In this document: one piece after another, positions 35,558 through 45,210 of the stretch
Layout: every line of letters begins with the position of its first letter
Numbering within the stretch: position 1 is the stretch's first letter
From: CBDFMR01 sp965249765
Lineage (GTDB): Bacteria > Bacteroidota > Bacteroidia > Chitinophagales > Saprospiraceae
Assembly: GCA_965249765.1 (NCBI GenBank)
Contig: CBDFMR010000005.1
Span: 434,001 to 498,000, forward strand
DNA: 64,000 nt
Direction: 5' to 3'
Position numbers and translations under genes: made by a program
The notes under the pieces: model-generated
Database searches by the model: none
The model's input: only the letters and a program-made list of their open reading frames with translations
Told to the model about the DNA's origin: nothing

Positions 35558-36418
35558 ATGAGAAAGCTATTTATAAGTATGACACTCCTGTTATCAAGTA
35601 TCGTGTGTCTCAATGCACAGGATTATAACATAGGGTTACGTGCTGGTATCAATTATGCTCAGTTTCTGGGAGAAACAGAGGCAAATGAATCAATAGACTT
35701 CAGCAGTGGTTTCCATTTTGGTTTGAATTTTCAGTGGAATTTTACGGACATTTTTGGTGTAAGAGGTGAGTTTTTGTACATACAGAATGGATCACAAAGT
35801 CATTACGATAGCACTGGTACTTTCTATTATATTTTTGAGCCATCGGGACTACCAACAGTTTATGATAAAGGAACCGGTAAATTTGATCTGGATATTTCCA
35901 ACGCCACCCTTTCTTTCCCCATCACTGCCCATGTCCAGGTAAGTCGAAAATGGGAATTATTTGGTGGCATCTATACGAGTCTCATCGTAGGTCCTCGTGG
36001 GAGTGGTGAACTCGATTACCGATCCTTTGACACGGAAGTGGGAAATTTCTTCCAAGCCCACGATTATGATTACAATGACGATGTGGCAGGCGAGGCCAAC
36101 TTTATATTAGAACCCGTTGTAGTCAACTTGAATGGTGACCAAATAAGCCTTCCGAGAGCTGTCGGCGCATATTATTTTCTTAAGTCTAAAGATGGAAGCA
36201 AAATCAAGAAGTTTGATGCGGGGCTGGTTGCTGGTGGAAGTTACTATCTCAATCCGGGTTTTTACATAGGACTGAGGGCAGAGTACGGATTTATGGATCT
36301 TACGAATGACAACTTAGATTTTTCTCTCAATTCTCTTGATGCCGAAAACAATTTTATAACCCGATCAGACAATGATACACACTTCGGGATACAGGTGTCT
36401 TTAGGGTTCAAATTTTAA
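35558..36418 (+). CDS. PorT-like outer membrane beta-barrel protein
   Basis: Signal peptide MRKLFISMTLLLSSIVCLNAQ, then DYNIGLRAGINYAQFLGE and repeated amphipathic strands of the OMP_b-brl_2 family. The last strand ends GIQVSLGFKF with the C-terminal Phe used for recognition by BamA. It has 286 residues. The specific role is unknown; PorT proteins in this phylum assist type IX secretion, but this broad family has many members. It follows bamA after 82 bases and may be transcribed with it. Confidence 0.8.
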   Translation: MRKLFISMTLLLSSIVCLNAQDYNIGLRAGINYAQFLGETEANESIDFSSGFHFGLNFQWNFTDIFGVRGEFLYIQNGSQSHYDSTGTFYYIFEPSGLPTVYDKGTGKFDLDISNATLSFPITAHVQVSRKWELFGGIYTSLIVGPRGSGELDYRSFDTEVGNFFQAHDYDYNDDVAGEANFILEPVVVNLNGDQISLPRAVGAYYFLKSKDGSKIKKFDAGLVAGGSYYLNPGFYIGLRAEYGFMDLTNDNLDFSLNSLDAENNFITRSDNDTHFGIQVSLGFKF

Positions 36419-36444
36419 GGGGAAACCTCACCTTTTACGCCACT

Positions 36445-38064
36445 TTACGCCAAAGTGTTTTCATTCAAAGTAGGCGCTGCAGTCAATATATCTGATGAAG
36501 CCTTATCAGCATACATAACAAAATTATCCTTAAACATTTTTGCTAAAAAAGCAGACTTGGCATCATAAGCCCCTTTGTCGGTCCAGGTATTACGAGGGTT
36601 CAGAATATCCTCGGGAACGTCAGGACATGATACCGGTACATTCAGGCTAAATAGTGCCAATGGTTGGAATTCTCCTTTACTAAGGTCTCCATTGAGCGCT
36701 GCATGAATCATAGCTCTGGTGTACCTAAGCTTGATACGGCTACCCACTCCATAGGGACCACCAGTCCATCCTGTATTTATAAGCCACACACTCACATCAT
36801 GAGACTCCATTTTATTACCCAACATCTCAGCATACTCCGTTGGATGTAGAGGTAGAAAAGGGGCTCCGAAACATGCTGAAAACGTAGCCACTGGGTCTAC
36901 GATTCCTTCTTCTGTTCCAGCTATCTTAGCTGTGTAACCACTTATAAAGTAGTACATAGCTTGTGCGGTAGTAAGCTTAGCGATGGGAGGTAAAACACCA
37001 AAAGCATCACAGGTCAGAAAGAAAATATTCTTAGGATTCTTTCCTTTTGACTCCGGCTGAGCATTGTCAATATGATATATGGGATATGATACCCTTGTGT
37101 TCTGAGTTATCGTGTCATCTTCGTAGTCGGGAACGTTTGTACCTGCCTTGAAACCGATATTCTCAAGAATAGCTCCCGGTTTTATCGCACGATAAATATC
37201 GGGCTCTTTTTCTTCAGAGAGGTCAATGGTCTTGGCATAACATCCTCCTTCAAAATTAAATACGGAGTCATTCGACCAGCCATGTTCGTCGTCACCAATA
37301 AGCTCTCTCTCAGGATCTGCTGAGAGTGTTGTCTTTCCGGTACCAGACAACCCAAAGAAAATGGCTGTATCTCCTGTCGAGCCCACATTGGCCGAACAAT
37401 GCATCGGAAACACATCATGTTCCACAGGTAATAAAAAGTTTAAAACAGAAAATATCCCTTTCTTGATCTCACCTGTATATCCTGTTCCTCCAATGATGAC
37501 CTTCTTCTCTGTAAAATTGATGATCGCAAAATTGTCATTGGTTATTCCATCTATTGCGGGGTTCGCATGGAACCCAGGTGCACAGAGTATATTCCAGTCA
37601 GGAGCAAAAGAAGTCAGTTCCTTTTCATCTGGACGCAAGAACATGTTACTGACAAATTGTGCACTCCATGGATATTCTGCAACGATCCGCACATTTAACC
37701 TATAGGTTTCATCAGCACATGCCATACCGTCCTTTATGTATAAATCCTTGTCAGACAAGTATTGCTTAACCTTGGCGGCCAAGCTACCAAATACTTCCTT
37801 AGACACAGGTTGATTTATAATACCCCAGTCTACGCGTGATGAGGTTATCTCATCCTTCACGATATATCTATCCTTGGGTGATCTGCCAGTGAACTTTCCT
37901 GTTTTTATTACCAAAGCTCCATTATCGGCTAATACGCCTAAGTTTTTATGGAGGCTATGAAAGACAAGGTCTTCTGAGGATAAATTCCAAAATGCCTTGG
38001 CACTGGTATTTATTCCAAGATATTCTAAAGAAGAATACAGGTTGTGTGATCCATTCCCGGTCAT
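36445..38064 (-). CDS. pckA: Phosphoenolpyruvate carboxykinase (ATP)
   Basis: 539 residues with the kinase P-loop GLSGTGKTTLSADP, the metal and nucleotide motif ELIGDDEHGWSNDSVFNFEGGCYAK, the PEPCK signature FPMHCSANVG and the substrate Arg region FTGRSPKDRYIV. It converts oxaloacetate and ATP to PEP, CO2 and ADP in the cytoplasm, the first step of gluconeogenesis, or runs in reverse during fermentation. It is convergent with the preceding barrel gene and ends 27 bases from it. Length matches the family. Confidence 0.97.
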   Translation of the reverse strand: MTGNGSHNLYSSLEYLGINTSAKAFWNLSSEDLVFHSLHKNLGVLADNGALVIKTGKFTGRSPKDRYIVKDEITSSRVDWGIINQPVSKEVFGSLAAKVKQYLSDKDLYIKDGMACADETYRLNVRIVAEYPWSAQFVSNMFLRPDEKELTSFAPDWNILCAPGFHANPAIDGITNDNFAIINFTEKKVIIGGTGYTGEIKKGIFSVLNFLLPVEHDVFPMHCSANVGSTGDTAIFFGLSGTGKTTLSADPERELIGDDEHGWSNDSVFNFEGGCYAKTIDLSEEKEPDIYRAIKPGAILENIGFKAGTNVPDYEDDTITQNTRVSYPIYHIDNAQPESKGKNPKNIFFLTCDAFGVLPPIAKLTTAQAMYYFISGYTAKIAGTEEGIVDPVATFSACFGAPFLPLHPTEYAEMLGNKMESHDVSVWLINTGWTGGPYGVGSRIKLRYTRAMIHAALNGDLSKGEFQPLALFSLNVPVSCPDVPEDILNPRNTWTDKGAYDAKSAFLAKMFKDNFVMYADKASSDILTAAPTLNENTLA

Positions 38065-38219
38065 AGTATATGTATTGGTCCTGAAATCGAATTTCGCTAC
38101 TGCAAAGGTAGAAAAGCTATCAACAATGGCTAACTAAGACAGAACAATTAACAAGCTTATCAAGAATGGTATGAGAAAGAAATGATGTAGTAAATCCGGT
38201 GTTTATGTGTGGTTTTTCT

Positions 38220-40658
38220 TTAAAACCGAGTGCTTAATGTGATTTTGAGATTTCTTCCCGGGGCACTGACACCGGAAGCAAAAGGACGGTAGTGCGTGTC
38301 AAATATATTGTCAATTCCTATAGAGACTGAGTATCCTTTTTTTTGATATCCTAGCTTGAGGTTCCATGATGTCCAAGCCGGTGTTCCGTCTTCCGTAGCT
38401 AAGTCTAGGTTATCGGTGGAGTCGCCATATTCATCAACCGGTTTTTGTCCGTTGAATTTAACCACCATCCCTGTTGATATAGATGTAGAAAGTGAATAGT
38501 CTAGTGATACTCTTCCATAAATAGGAGGGATATGGGAGAGTGGAGACTCTTTGCCTCGTAACATGGCTCTTCCCCTAGTAAAATTTATTGAAGTATTAAA
38601 TTGTATTCTTTCCAGAAATCTCATCTTGGTGTTGAATGACATTCCGGTAATATATCCTGACTGTGCATTGACATTGGCAACCGTTTTCAAGACTTCACCA
38701 TCGTCTATTATCTCATCGTTTCCATCAGGTAAATTGAATGATGACCTCACTATAGCATCATAAAGTCGCGTATAAAAAGCAGTAAAAGAAGCTTGATAAT
38801 TTTTATTCATCTCTGATGTTCCCAAAGTAAATTCGGTAGACACTGAGCTCTCTGGGTCTAGGTCTACATTGGGTATGGTTACCTCCCCTCCCTTCACTCT
38901 GATCTTAGCCATGTCGTCGATATTGGGAGATCTAAAAGCGGAAGCCACAAGTGCTCTTAATGATACTTTATCATCGTTGAAATTCCAGCCAATACTTCCT
39001 GTCAAAGCATGATTTGTGCTTTTCAATCCATTATAGTATTCCTGAGGCCAGTCTATTAAATCGGAAGTGAGATACTTGATATTCAGTGTAGTTGTGCTCA
39101 ACCTTAGTCCCATGTTGATTCTATGCCTTTGGTCTGAAAAAGATTGAGTAATATATGTATACAGGCCAGAAGTAATCATGTTGCTTCCTGCCGAAGGATA
39201 CCTAGTAAGTTCGTTAAAATTTATCTCATTGCCGTTGATGTTTTCACTGTAAGCCTTTGAGTCTACAGTATTGTAGTTAATATCAAATCCGTAATTTAAG
39301 GATGATTGATGCCACCTTTTATCAAGGTCAATGGTTACGGCATATACGTTTAGATCTTCTTCCTGTCTTGCTCTTCTATCAATCTGGTATCCTCTGTCAA
39401 TCCTATCTTCCTCTATAAATTGATACGATGGTATGATCAACAATCTGTCATATAGTTTGGTGGGATTGACGTCATTAAACTTCACAGAAGCCAGAAAACG
39501 AGTTTGTGGTCCATAGAACCACTCAGCAAACTTTAACCGCCCATCACTCTTCTCTGTAAGGCGATCATATCGAGGTACATTGCTGCTAGTTGAATATTGA
39601 ATATTAGACGTAAAGTAAGAACCTTCTTTTAGATTAAATCTCAGCTTGTGAAGGATATCATACTGGCTATATCCGGTACCTACCTGGAGATCAGGATTCT
39701 CATTTTGGACAATCATGTCCTCTCCATCCGTTGTGCTAATAAACGTCGGTCTTTTTCCAAAATCGGGGAATTTATCACCTCTCCTGCTTCCGGTCCTCAG
39801 GTCCTCTAAATCAGAATAGGAAAAGCTTAACAGGCTTGCCAGTCGACGTCCTCCAAGGTTGATGTCCACATGACCTGTTTTCTCTTCATTGGCACTGGCA
39901 TATCTCAAGTAAGCATTCCCAGCTATAGTCATCTTACCTTGAGAAAATTTTGGATCACGAGTCTTGAAATGAACCACCCCTCCCAGAGCGTCACTTCCAT
40001 AAATTAACGACCCTGGACCGTATATGACTTCCATTCGTTGGAGCATCGCTTGGTCCACCGTGATGGCATTCTGAAGGTGACCATTCCTGTAAATGGCATT
40101 ATTGAGACGTATACCATCTACAACGAGTAAAACTTTATTGGCTTCAAAACCTCTTATCACGGGACTACCACCACCCATTTGTGATTTCTGAATGTACACA
40201 TTGCTAGAGTTCGCCAAAACGTCTGCAGAAGTTTGAGAATTTCCTGATCGTATTGCAATCGTATTTATGGTTTCTATTTGATACGGAAGCTCATCTTGTC
40301 GCGCTTCGTTTCGTCCTACTACGATGATTTCATCTAATAATTCTGTTGTTGTTAATAGTGTCACAACGTATGATGATAATTGAGCCTCTTCTTTAGTGAT
40401 TGTCCTTTCCTCAAAGCCCAGAAATCTTATTGTTATATGGTCATTATCCATCACTGGACTGATATCCACCGTACCTGACAGATCACTGATCGCGACAAAA
40501 GAATAATCCTTCTTAAAAACCTCTACACCTGTAAGCGCAACGCCACTTTCATCTTGAATCAGAATAGTCTGGCCGTAAATCGATTGACTAAAAAAGTAAA
40601 GAAGAAAGACCGTGCTAAGTAGTGCGAGGCAATTTGATCGTAAAACATGTCCCTTCAT
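38220..40658 (-). CDS. TonB-dependent receptor, heme/hemoglobin-receptor-like
   Basis: The start is set at the ATG encoding MKGHVLRSNCLALLSTVFLLYFFSQSIYGQ, a plausible signal peptide; an upstream ATG at 40706 would add 16 residues. A short carboxypeptidase-like domain is followed by a plug (ADVLANSSNVYIQKSQMGGGSPVIRGFEANKVLLVVDGIRLNN, MEVIYGPGSLIYGSDALGGVVHFKT) and a barrel ending LKITLSTRF. The plug motifs resemble hemoglobin/heme/transferrin-type receptors, but the ligand is not proven. The start overlaps the end of the histidine kinase gene by 44 bases, suggesting co-transcription and control by that kinase's pathway (inference). Confidence 0.88.
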   Translation of the reverse strand: MKGHVLRSNCLALLSTVFLLYFFSQSIYGQTILIQDESGVALTGVEVFKKDYSFVAISDLSGTVDISPVMDNDHITIRFLGFEERTITKEEAQLSSYVVTLLTTTELLDEIIVVGRNEARQDELPYQIETINTIAIRSGNSQTSADVLANSSNVYIQKSQMGGGSPVIRGFEANKVLLVVDGIRLNNAIYRNGHLQNAITVDQAMLQRMEVIYGPGSLIYGSDALGGVVHFKTRDPKFSQGKMTIAGNAYLRYASANEEKTGHVDINLGGRRLASLLSFSYSDLEDLRTGSRRGDKFPDFGKRPTFISTTDGEDMIVQNENPDLQVGTGYSQYDILHKLRFNLKEGSYFTSNIQYSTSSNVPRYDRLTEKSDGRLKFAEWFYGPQTRFLASVKFNDVNPTKLYDRLLIIPSYQFIEEDRIDRGYQIDRRARQEEDLNVYAVTIDLDKRWHQSSLNYGFDINYNTVDSKAYSENINGNEINFNELTRYPSAGSNMITSGLYTYITQSFSDQRHRINMGLRLSTTTLNIKYLTSDLIDWPQEYYNGLKSTNHALTGSIGWNFNDDKVSLRALVASAFRSPNIDDMAKIRVKGGEVTIPNVDLDPESSVSTEFTLGTSEMNKNYQASFTAFYTRLYDAIVRSSFNLPDGNDEIIDDGEVLKTVANVNAQSGYITGMSFNTKMRFLERIQFNTSINFTRGRAMLRGKESPLSHIPPIYGRVSLDYSLSTSISTGMVVKFNGQKPVDEYGDSTDNLDLATEDGTPAWTSWNLKLGYQKKGYSVSIGIDNIFDTHYRPFASGVSAPGRNLKITLSTRF

Positions 40659-41790
40659 CAATCTTGGAATGCTTGACAAAAATTTTCCCATTATGATAAT
40701 CCTCAATTATTCTCTTGGCAAGAGATAGACCTAGGCCCCACCCTCTTTTTTTAGTTGAATATCCTGGTTGAAAAACTGTATTGAATTTGGAAATAGGAAT
40801 GCCCTTACCCGTATCCTCAATATCAATGCAAACATAATCATTTTCATCGTAGGTCCTTGCTGAAATTGTACCGTGATTATCCATAGAATCCAGAGCATTG
40901 CGAATAAGATTCTCGATTACCCAATCAAAAAGATGCTCGTTGATCATCGCCCACTTTTGGCCTAGAGCTCTGGTAAAATCCAATTCCAAACGGCTTGGTT
41001 TACGGCGATGCATGTACAACCTACACTTTTCCAATTCCATACTTAGGTCTATACGATGCAAGCTGGGTGTTGATCCTATTTTGGAAAATCTCTCAGCAAT
41101 CAATTCGAGTCTCTTAACATCATTTCCCAGCTCTTTAATAATGTCAGACTGATCAAGGGAAAGGTTGGATAGTTTGAGGTGTTCAATCCATGCCATGATC
41201 GCACTGATGGGGGTACCTAATTGATGCGCAGTCTCCTTTGCCATACCAGCCCACACTTTATTCTGCTCTGCTCTACGTGAGGTGTTGAAAAGGTAGTACC
41301 CTAAGCCTACAAATAACAGAATTAATCCCACCTGTACCAATGGGAAATATGTAATTCGCGTATATAAGAGACTGTTGTTATAATAAATTTTCTCTGCGTA
41401 CCCGCCTGGACCATCGATCGGCTGATGTCCATTATTAATAGATCGAAGTTTTTCACTTTCGAGAAAACTAGAATCTAGTTCCGTTCCTTCCGGATAGTTT
41501 TGCCCATCGAGTTGTCCAGACTCGTTCTCAAGGATAACTGGTATATTATCTATAAGTTGGACAATATCTAAGTATAGAGATTGATCGCTATTTAAATAAT
41601 CTTCATCTTCTTTTCCCAACGATTTTTGAGTGCTTCTTAAAGCTTCAACGAAGAGTTTTACATTTTTTTCTTCGTTTTCTGCCAGCTTATCGGCTAGATA
41701 ATTAGAGTAGAACAGAGTAACCAATAGAATAAGAATTCCGGCAACAGCCAGTATAATCTTCCAAGTAGACTTCTGCTTATAAATGTCCAT
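40615..41790 (-). CDS. Membrane sensor histidine kinase
   Basis: From the ATG at 41790 (MDIYKQKSTWKIILAV) there are two membrane helices (about 8-30 and 150-170) bracketing a roughly 115-residue periplasmic domain. A dimerisation segment follows with the phospho-accepting His in KETAHQLGTPISAIMAW. The ATPase domain shows the N box VIENLIRNALDSM, G1 DIEDTGKGIP and G2 KRGWGLGLSLAKRIIE. There is no HAMP domain and no response regulator nearby, so it is an orphan in this window. It may signal about the substrate of the adjoining TonB receptor (inference). Confidence 0.9.
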   Translation of the reverse strand: MDIYKQKSTWKIILAVAGILILLVTLFYSNYLADKLAENEEKNVKLFVEALRSTQKSLGKEDEDYLNSDQSLYLDIVQLIDNIPVILENESGQLDGQNYPEGTELDSSFLESEKLRSINNGHQPIDGPGGYAEKIYYNNSLLYTRITYFPLVQVGLILLFVGLGYYLFNTSRRAEQNKVWAGMAKETAHQLGTPISAIMAWIEHLKLSNLSLDQSDIIKELGNDVKRLELIAERFSKIGSTPSLHRIDLSMELEKCRLYMHRRKPSRLELDFTRALGQKWAMINEHLFDWVIENLIRNALDSMDNHGTISARTYDENDYVCIDIEDTGKGIPISKFNTVFQPGYSTKKRGWGLGLSLAKRIIEDYHNGKIFVKHSKIDEGTCFTIKLPRTT

Positions 41791-41874
41791 AGGCAAATAA
41801 AGGTATAAGTTAACGATAAAACACTTATTGATAGTTTACCTTTATCAAGAAGTGAATTAAATTTTTTATACAGC

Positions 41875-42918
41875 TTGGATAACAAAGGTGACATCAGACA
41901 ACTGACTCTAGATCAGATAGAGACAATCTTAAAAGATAAAGGATTGCCAAAATACCGCACCAAACAAATCAACGAATGGTTGTGGCAGAAAGGAGCTAGG
42001 ACTTTTGATGAAATGACGAGCTTGCCTTTGGATTTAAGGGAATGGCTCGATGACCATTTTGTCATAAATGCAATTCGTACTGACAAGATACAACGGAGTA
42101 ATGATGGGACTATCAAAAGTAGGTTTGTCCTTCATGATGGATATAAGATAGAGTCTGTATTGATTCCAGTTCCCTTTGACGATCGCTATACGGTATGTGT
42201 GTCATCACAAGTGGGGTGCAGCCTCTCTTGTAGTTTTTGTGCAACCGGACAGATGAAGAGAGAGAGAAATCTATATGCTGCTGAGATAGTAGATCAAGTA
42301 GTCGAGGTAAATAAGCAATCGTTGGAGCACTTTGATCATCCTCTGACAAATATCGTATTCATGGGCATGGGCGAACCATTGCTCGCTTACAATGAAGTCA
42401 TGCAAAGTGTGGAGCATATCACATCCCCAGATGGTCTCCAAATGTCACCCCGAAGAATCACCATCAGCACAGCCGGCATCGCTAAAATGATAAAGCGACT
42501 GGCAGATGACCATCCCAAGGTTAAGCTGGCACTGTCCCTTCATGCCGCCGACGACAGCAAGAGAAACGAGATCATGCCTATCAATGAGACCAATAACCTA
42601 GCAGCATTGATGGAAGCCATGGAGTACTTTTTTTCAAAATCGAAAAATCGTATTAGTTATGAATACATTGCGCTAAGCGGTATTAATGATGGCATTGATG
42701 ATGCTATGAAGCTTGTCAGGCTGTGTCGTCGTTTTCCAGTCATGGTTAATATCATAGAATACAATCCAGTGATGGGGGCGACATTTGAGAAATCACCTGA
42801 GGACAAGATCGATCGATTTGCAAAGTACCTTAGGGACCATGACGTCATGTGTACTGTAAGAAGGAGTAGAGGCAAGGACATCGATGCCGCTTGTGGTCAA
42901 CTCGCAAACAAAGGTTGA
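41875..42918 (+). CDS. rlmN: 23S rRNA (adenine2503-C2)-methyltransferase / tRNA A37 methylase RlmN
   Basis: 347 residues from a TTG start (DNKGDIRQLTLDQIETIL...); no ATG precedes the conserved N-terminal helix-hairpin region. The radical-SAM cluster is C115, C119 and C122 in CSLSCSFC. The GEPL-type SAM motif is in VFMGMGEPLLAYNEV, and the second catalytic Cys is in MCTVRRSRGKDIDAACGQL. It adds a methyl group to C2 of adenine in 23S rRNA and some tRNAs. Length and motifs are complete. It stands alone, convergent with the next gene. Confidence 0.95.
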   Translation: MDNKGDIRQLTLDQIETILKDKGLPKYRTKQINEWLWQKGARTFDEMTSLPLDLREWLDDHFVINAIRTDKIQRSNDGTIKSRFVLHDGYKIESVLIPVPFDDRYTVCVSSQVGCSLSCSFCATGQMKRERNLYAAEIVDQVVEVNKQSLEHFDHPLTNIVFMGMGEPLLAYNEVMQSVEHITSPDGLQMSPRRITISTAGIAKMIKRLADDHPKVKLALSLHAADDSKRNEIMPINETNNLAALMEAMEYFFSKSKNRISYEYIALSGINDGIDDAMKLVRLCRRFPVMVNIIEYNPVMGATFEKSPEDKIDRFAKYLRDHDVMCTVRRSRGKDIDAACGQLANKG

Positions 42919-42937
42919 TCTTGTAAATGCTAATTTT

Positions 42938-44359
42938 TCAATGATTTTTCAAACTCTCACAAGTTCCTTCTACTGGTATTCCTGATGACTTGATATCATC
43001 GAAGTGCCCTTGAATATTAATAATTTTATCATAGCCATCTCTCTTCAACCACGAACACATTATTGTTGACCGATAACCGCCTTGGCAATGGATGTGATAT
43101 TCCTTTTCACTATCCAAACTAGAAGACGTCCCACTGGGTAAAAAATCTAGTGGAAAGCTTATCGCTGTAGCAATGTGTGTTAAGTCATGCTCAGCCGGTT
43201 TCCTTGCATCTAGAATATGTATGGTGCCACTATTTTTAATGCGGTCTGTGAACTGAGATACACTAATGGTAAAAATATCGTCGTTAATCCCACCGCTAGA
43301 TGACCATTTCTCGAACCCGTCTTCCAGATAGCCCAGTACATTGTCGTATCCTACACGTGCCAATCTAGTCACTGCTTCCTTCTCTTTTCCCTTAGGTGCA
43401 ATGAGGATAATTTTTTGATTGATATTTTCAATCATAGCTCCAACCCACGGAGCAAAACTTCCATTGAGGCCGATAAACAAGGATCCTGGAATGAAGCCCT
43501 TGTTGAATTCTTTATTATCTCTTACATCTAATACGAGTACGTCGTCGTTTCCAGCCAGTTCCTTAAATTTATCTAAGCTAAGACCTGTTACTCCCTTATC
43601 AAGTACCTCATCGATAGAAGTATAGCCTTTCTTGTTGAGGGATACATTCTTGGCAAAATACTGAGGTGGTGCCATCAAACCATCGGTTACTTCTTTGATA
43701 AATTCATTACGAGTCATGTCAGTCCGTAAAGCATAGTTGCTTTTTTTTTGTTCGCCTAGTGTACTCGATGTCTCATTGCTCATGTGCTTACCACATGCTG
43801 ATCCCGCACCATGAGCAGGATAGACGATCACATTGTCAGGGAGCGGCATTATCTTGGACCTGAGGCTGTCGTACAACATTCCTGCTAACTCATCAGTACT
43901 AAAGTTTGTGGCTTTCTGAGCAAGGTCTGGGCGTCCCACATCGCCAATAAAGAGGGTATCACCAGTAAAAATGCAAACATCATTTCCGTCGGTATCTTTC
44001 AATAAGAAGGTCGTACTTTCTGGGGTATGACCTGGTGTGTGAAGTACCTTAATGGTCAACTTCCCTATTTTAAACTCTTCTCCATCGTGTGCAATATAAC
44101 TGTCATAGTCGGTTTCGGCAGTGGGTCCATAGACGATGCTGGCACCTGTCTCACTTGCAAGATCAACGTGACCTGAGACGAAATCGGCATGAAAGTGAGT
44201 TTCAAAGATGTACTTTATCCTAACTCCTCTCGCTACAGCTCTTTCTGTATATGGATGAGTTTCTCTCAATGGGTCTATGACAGCCGCTTCACCTTCAGAT
44301 TCGATAAAGTATGCGCCTTGGGCGAGACACGACGTATATATCTGTTCTACGTTCTTCAT
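42938..44359 (-). CDS. Persulfide dioxygenase-like MBL hydrolase with two rhodanese domains
   Basis: Residues about 1-230 form a metallo-beta-lactamase domain with H55, H57 and D59 in ETHFHADFVSGH, LHTPGHTPEST, FTGDTLFIGDVGRPDL and YPAHGAGSACG, typical of ETHE1/BlhA-type enzymes. Two rhodanese modules follow (about 260-360 and 375-465). The first has no catalytic Cys (IILIAPKGKEK); the second has it in HCQGGYRS. The protein likely oxidises glutathione or other persulfides to sulfite and shuttles sulfane sulfur in the cytoplasm. No sulfide-oxidation neighbours are present. Confidence 0.9.
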   Translation of the reverse strand: MKNVEQIYTSCLAQGAYFIESEGEAAVIDPLRETHPYTERAVARGVRIKYIFETHFHADFVSGHVDLASETGASIVYGPTAETDYDSYIAHDGEEFKIGKLTIKVLHTPGHTPESTTFLLKDTDGNDVCIFTGDTLFIGDVGRPDLAQKATNFSTDELAGMLYDSLRSKIMPLPDNVIVYPAHGAGSACGKHMSNETSSTLGEQKKSNYALRTDMTRNEFIKEVTDGLMAPPQYFAKNVSLNKKGYTSIDEVLDKGVTGLSLDKFKELAGNDDVLVLDVRDNKEFNKGFIPGSLFIGLNGSFAPWVGAMIENINQKIILIAPKGKEKEAVTRLARVGYDNVLGYLEDGFEKWSSSGGINDDIFTISVSQFTDRIKNSGTIHILDARKPAEHDLTHIATAISFPLDFLPSGTSSSLDSEKEYHIHCQGGYRSTIMCSWLKRDGYDKIINIQGHFDDIKSSGIPVEGTCESLKNH

Positions 44360-44438
44360 ATAATTAAAGATATATGCTTTAGTCTATTAACACGTCAAAA
44401 TCAATGTTGTAGAAATCTGTAAAAATCTAAACTTTAGA

Positions 44439-44468
44439 TTGAAAATAAATAGGAGAATGATAAATTTG
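44439..44468 (+). promoter_or_regulatory. tRNA-Asn promoter TTG-N19-TAAATTTG
   Basis: TTG at 44439-44441, then 19 bases, then TAAATTTG at 44461-44468; the tRNA starts 31 bases later. Same boxes and spacing as the other tRNA promoter of this window. Confidence 0.75.
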
Positions 44469-44499
44469 CATCGCTTTAAAGAAAGCGAAAGTAAAATAT

Positions 44500-44573
44500 G
44501 CCTCCTTAGCTCAGCTGGTTAGAGCGGCGGACTGTTAATCCGTAGGTCCAAGGTTCAAGTCCTTGAGGAGGCG
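44500..44573 (+). tRNA. tRNA-Asn (GUU)
   Basis: Cloverleaf of 74 nt: acceptor GCCTCCT/AGGAGGC, D-arm AGCTCAGCTGGTTAGAGC, anticodon stem-loop CGGACTGTTAATCCG with GTT, T-arm CAAGGTTCAAGTCCTTG and discriminator G. The CCA end is not encoded. A strong promoter lies upstream and a terminator downstream. Confidence 0.96.
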
Positions 44574-44582
44574 CCCATTTTT

Positions 44583-44616
44583 AAAGGGGTTTCAAGAGAA
44601 GCCCCTTTTTCTTTTT
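44583..44616 (+). terminator. Rho-independent terminator after tRNA-Asn
   Basis: AAAGGGGTTTC-AAGA-GAAGCCCCTTT (one G-T wobble) followed by TTCTTTTTG, ten bases after the tRNA. Confidence 0.8.
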
Positions 44617-44713
44617 GTCCAATCGGCATACAAAATCGGCAATCACCTACTTTTGGCAATTTTCCATATAAAGATAATAAATAATAATTTGGAGTATAAT
44701 AGGGTTAATAGGG

Positions 44714-44945
44714 GTGTGTAAAACAAATTGCACAAATGCAGCTTTGCTTCAATATATCGTACTGACTTCGTATGGATTATATCTTTTATTACCGCAAGGA
44801 GACCAAATTCTACAAAATCAGTAAATAGCGTCCTTTGCATACTATCTTTGCGCCCCTTGCGGTTAGATCCAATAATGAAATTGTGAATATTGGGATAGTC
44901 GACATATCTGTTTTTCTGTCAAAAAGTGCAATTTGTTCTACACAC
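44714..44945 (+). mobile_element. 232-bp ISKra4-derived MITE, copy 3
   Basis: Same length, ends and interior as the copies at 16381 and 31128. The flanking 9-mers TTAATAGGG and TAGCAGTGT do not match, so the target duplication has been lost or the right flank was replaced. The internal TATCTTTG is at 44843-44850, but no gene on the plus strand follows. Confidence 0.85.
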
Positions 44946-44954
44946 TAGCAGTGT

Positions 44955-45154
44955 GGTTGTATGACATTTACAGGACCTTCATTGGTTATCTAGATTCCGT
45001 TTACAGCATCGCTTATCGATCAGTTATGATTATATCCAATACGTCAAGACATTCATCGTTCAAGGGGTCATGACACCTTGGAGTAATCCCTACCCAAATT
45101 ATATAAAGACTCACTAAACATTATGACTTATACCTGCATTTTGTCATACACTCT
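44955..45154 (+). repeat. Decayed relative of the 225-bp GGGGTGTAT-ended element
   Basis: Its right half (45043-45153) aligns with 47611-47720 in direct orientation (roughly three quarters identical by eye) and includes an imperfect copy of the CCAAGGGGTCA palindrome at about 45060. The ends GTTGTATGACATTTACAGG (left) and AGTGTATGACAAAATGCAGG (right, complement) are similar inverted repeats. No gene is seen between 44946 and 45210. Confidence 0.55.
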
Positions 45155-45210
45155 AGCCTTGGTTGTAGTCAATGCTTATAAAGCATGTCAGAAATATATT
45201 TTTTTAGCAG

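Noticed and set aside
36441..36461. CACTTT-ACGCC-AAAGTG-TTTT as a terminator between the convergent barrel and pckA genes
   Set aside because: A six-base AT-rich stem overlapping the pckA stop is too weak to call.
41790..42000. Histidine kinase and rlmN as a divergent co-regulated pair
   Set aside because: They are divergent with only about 85 bases between them, but no operator or shared function is visible.
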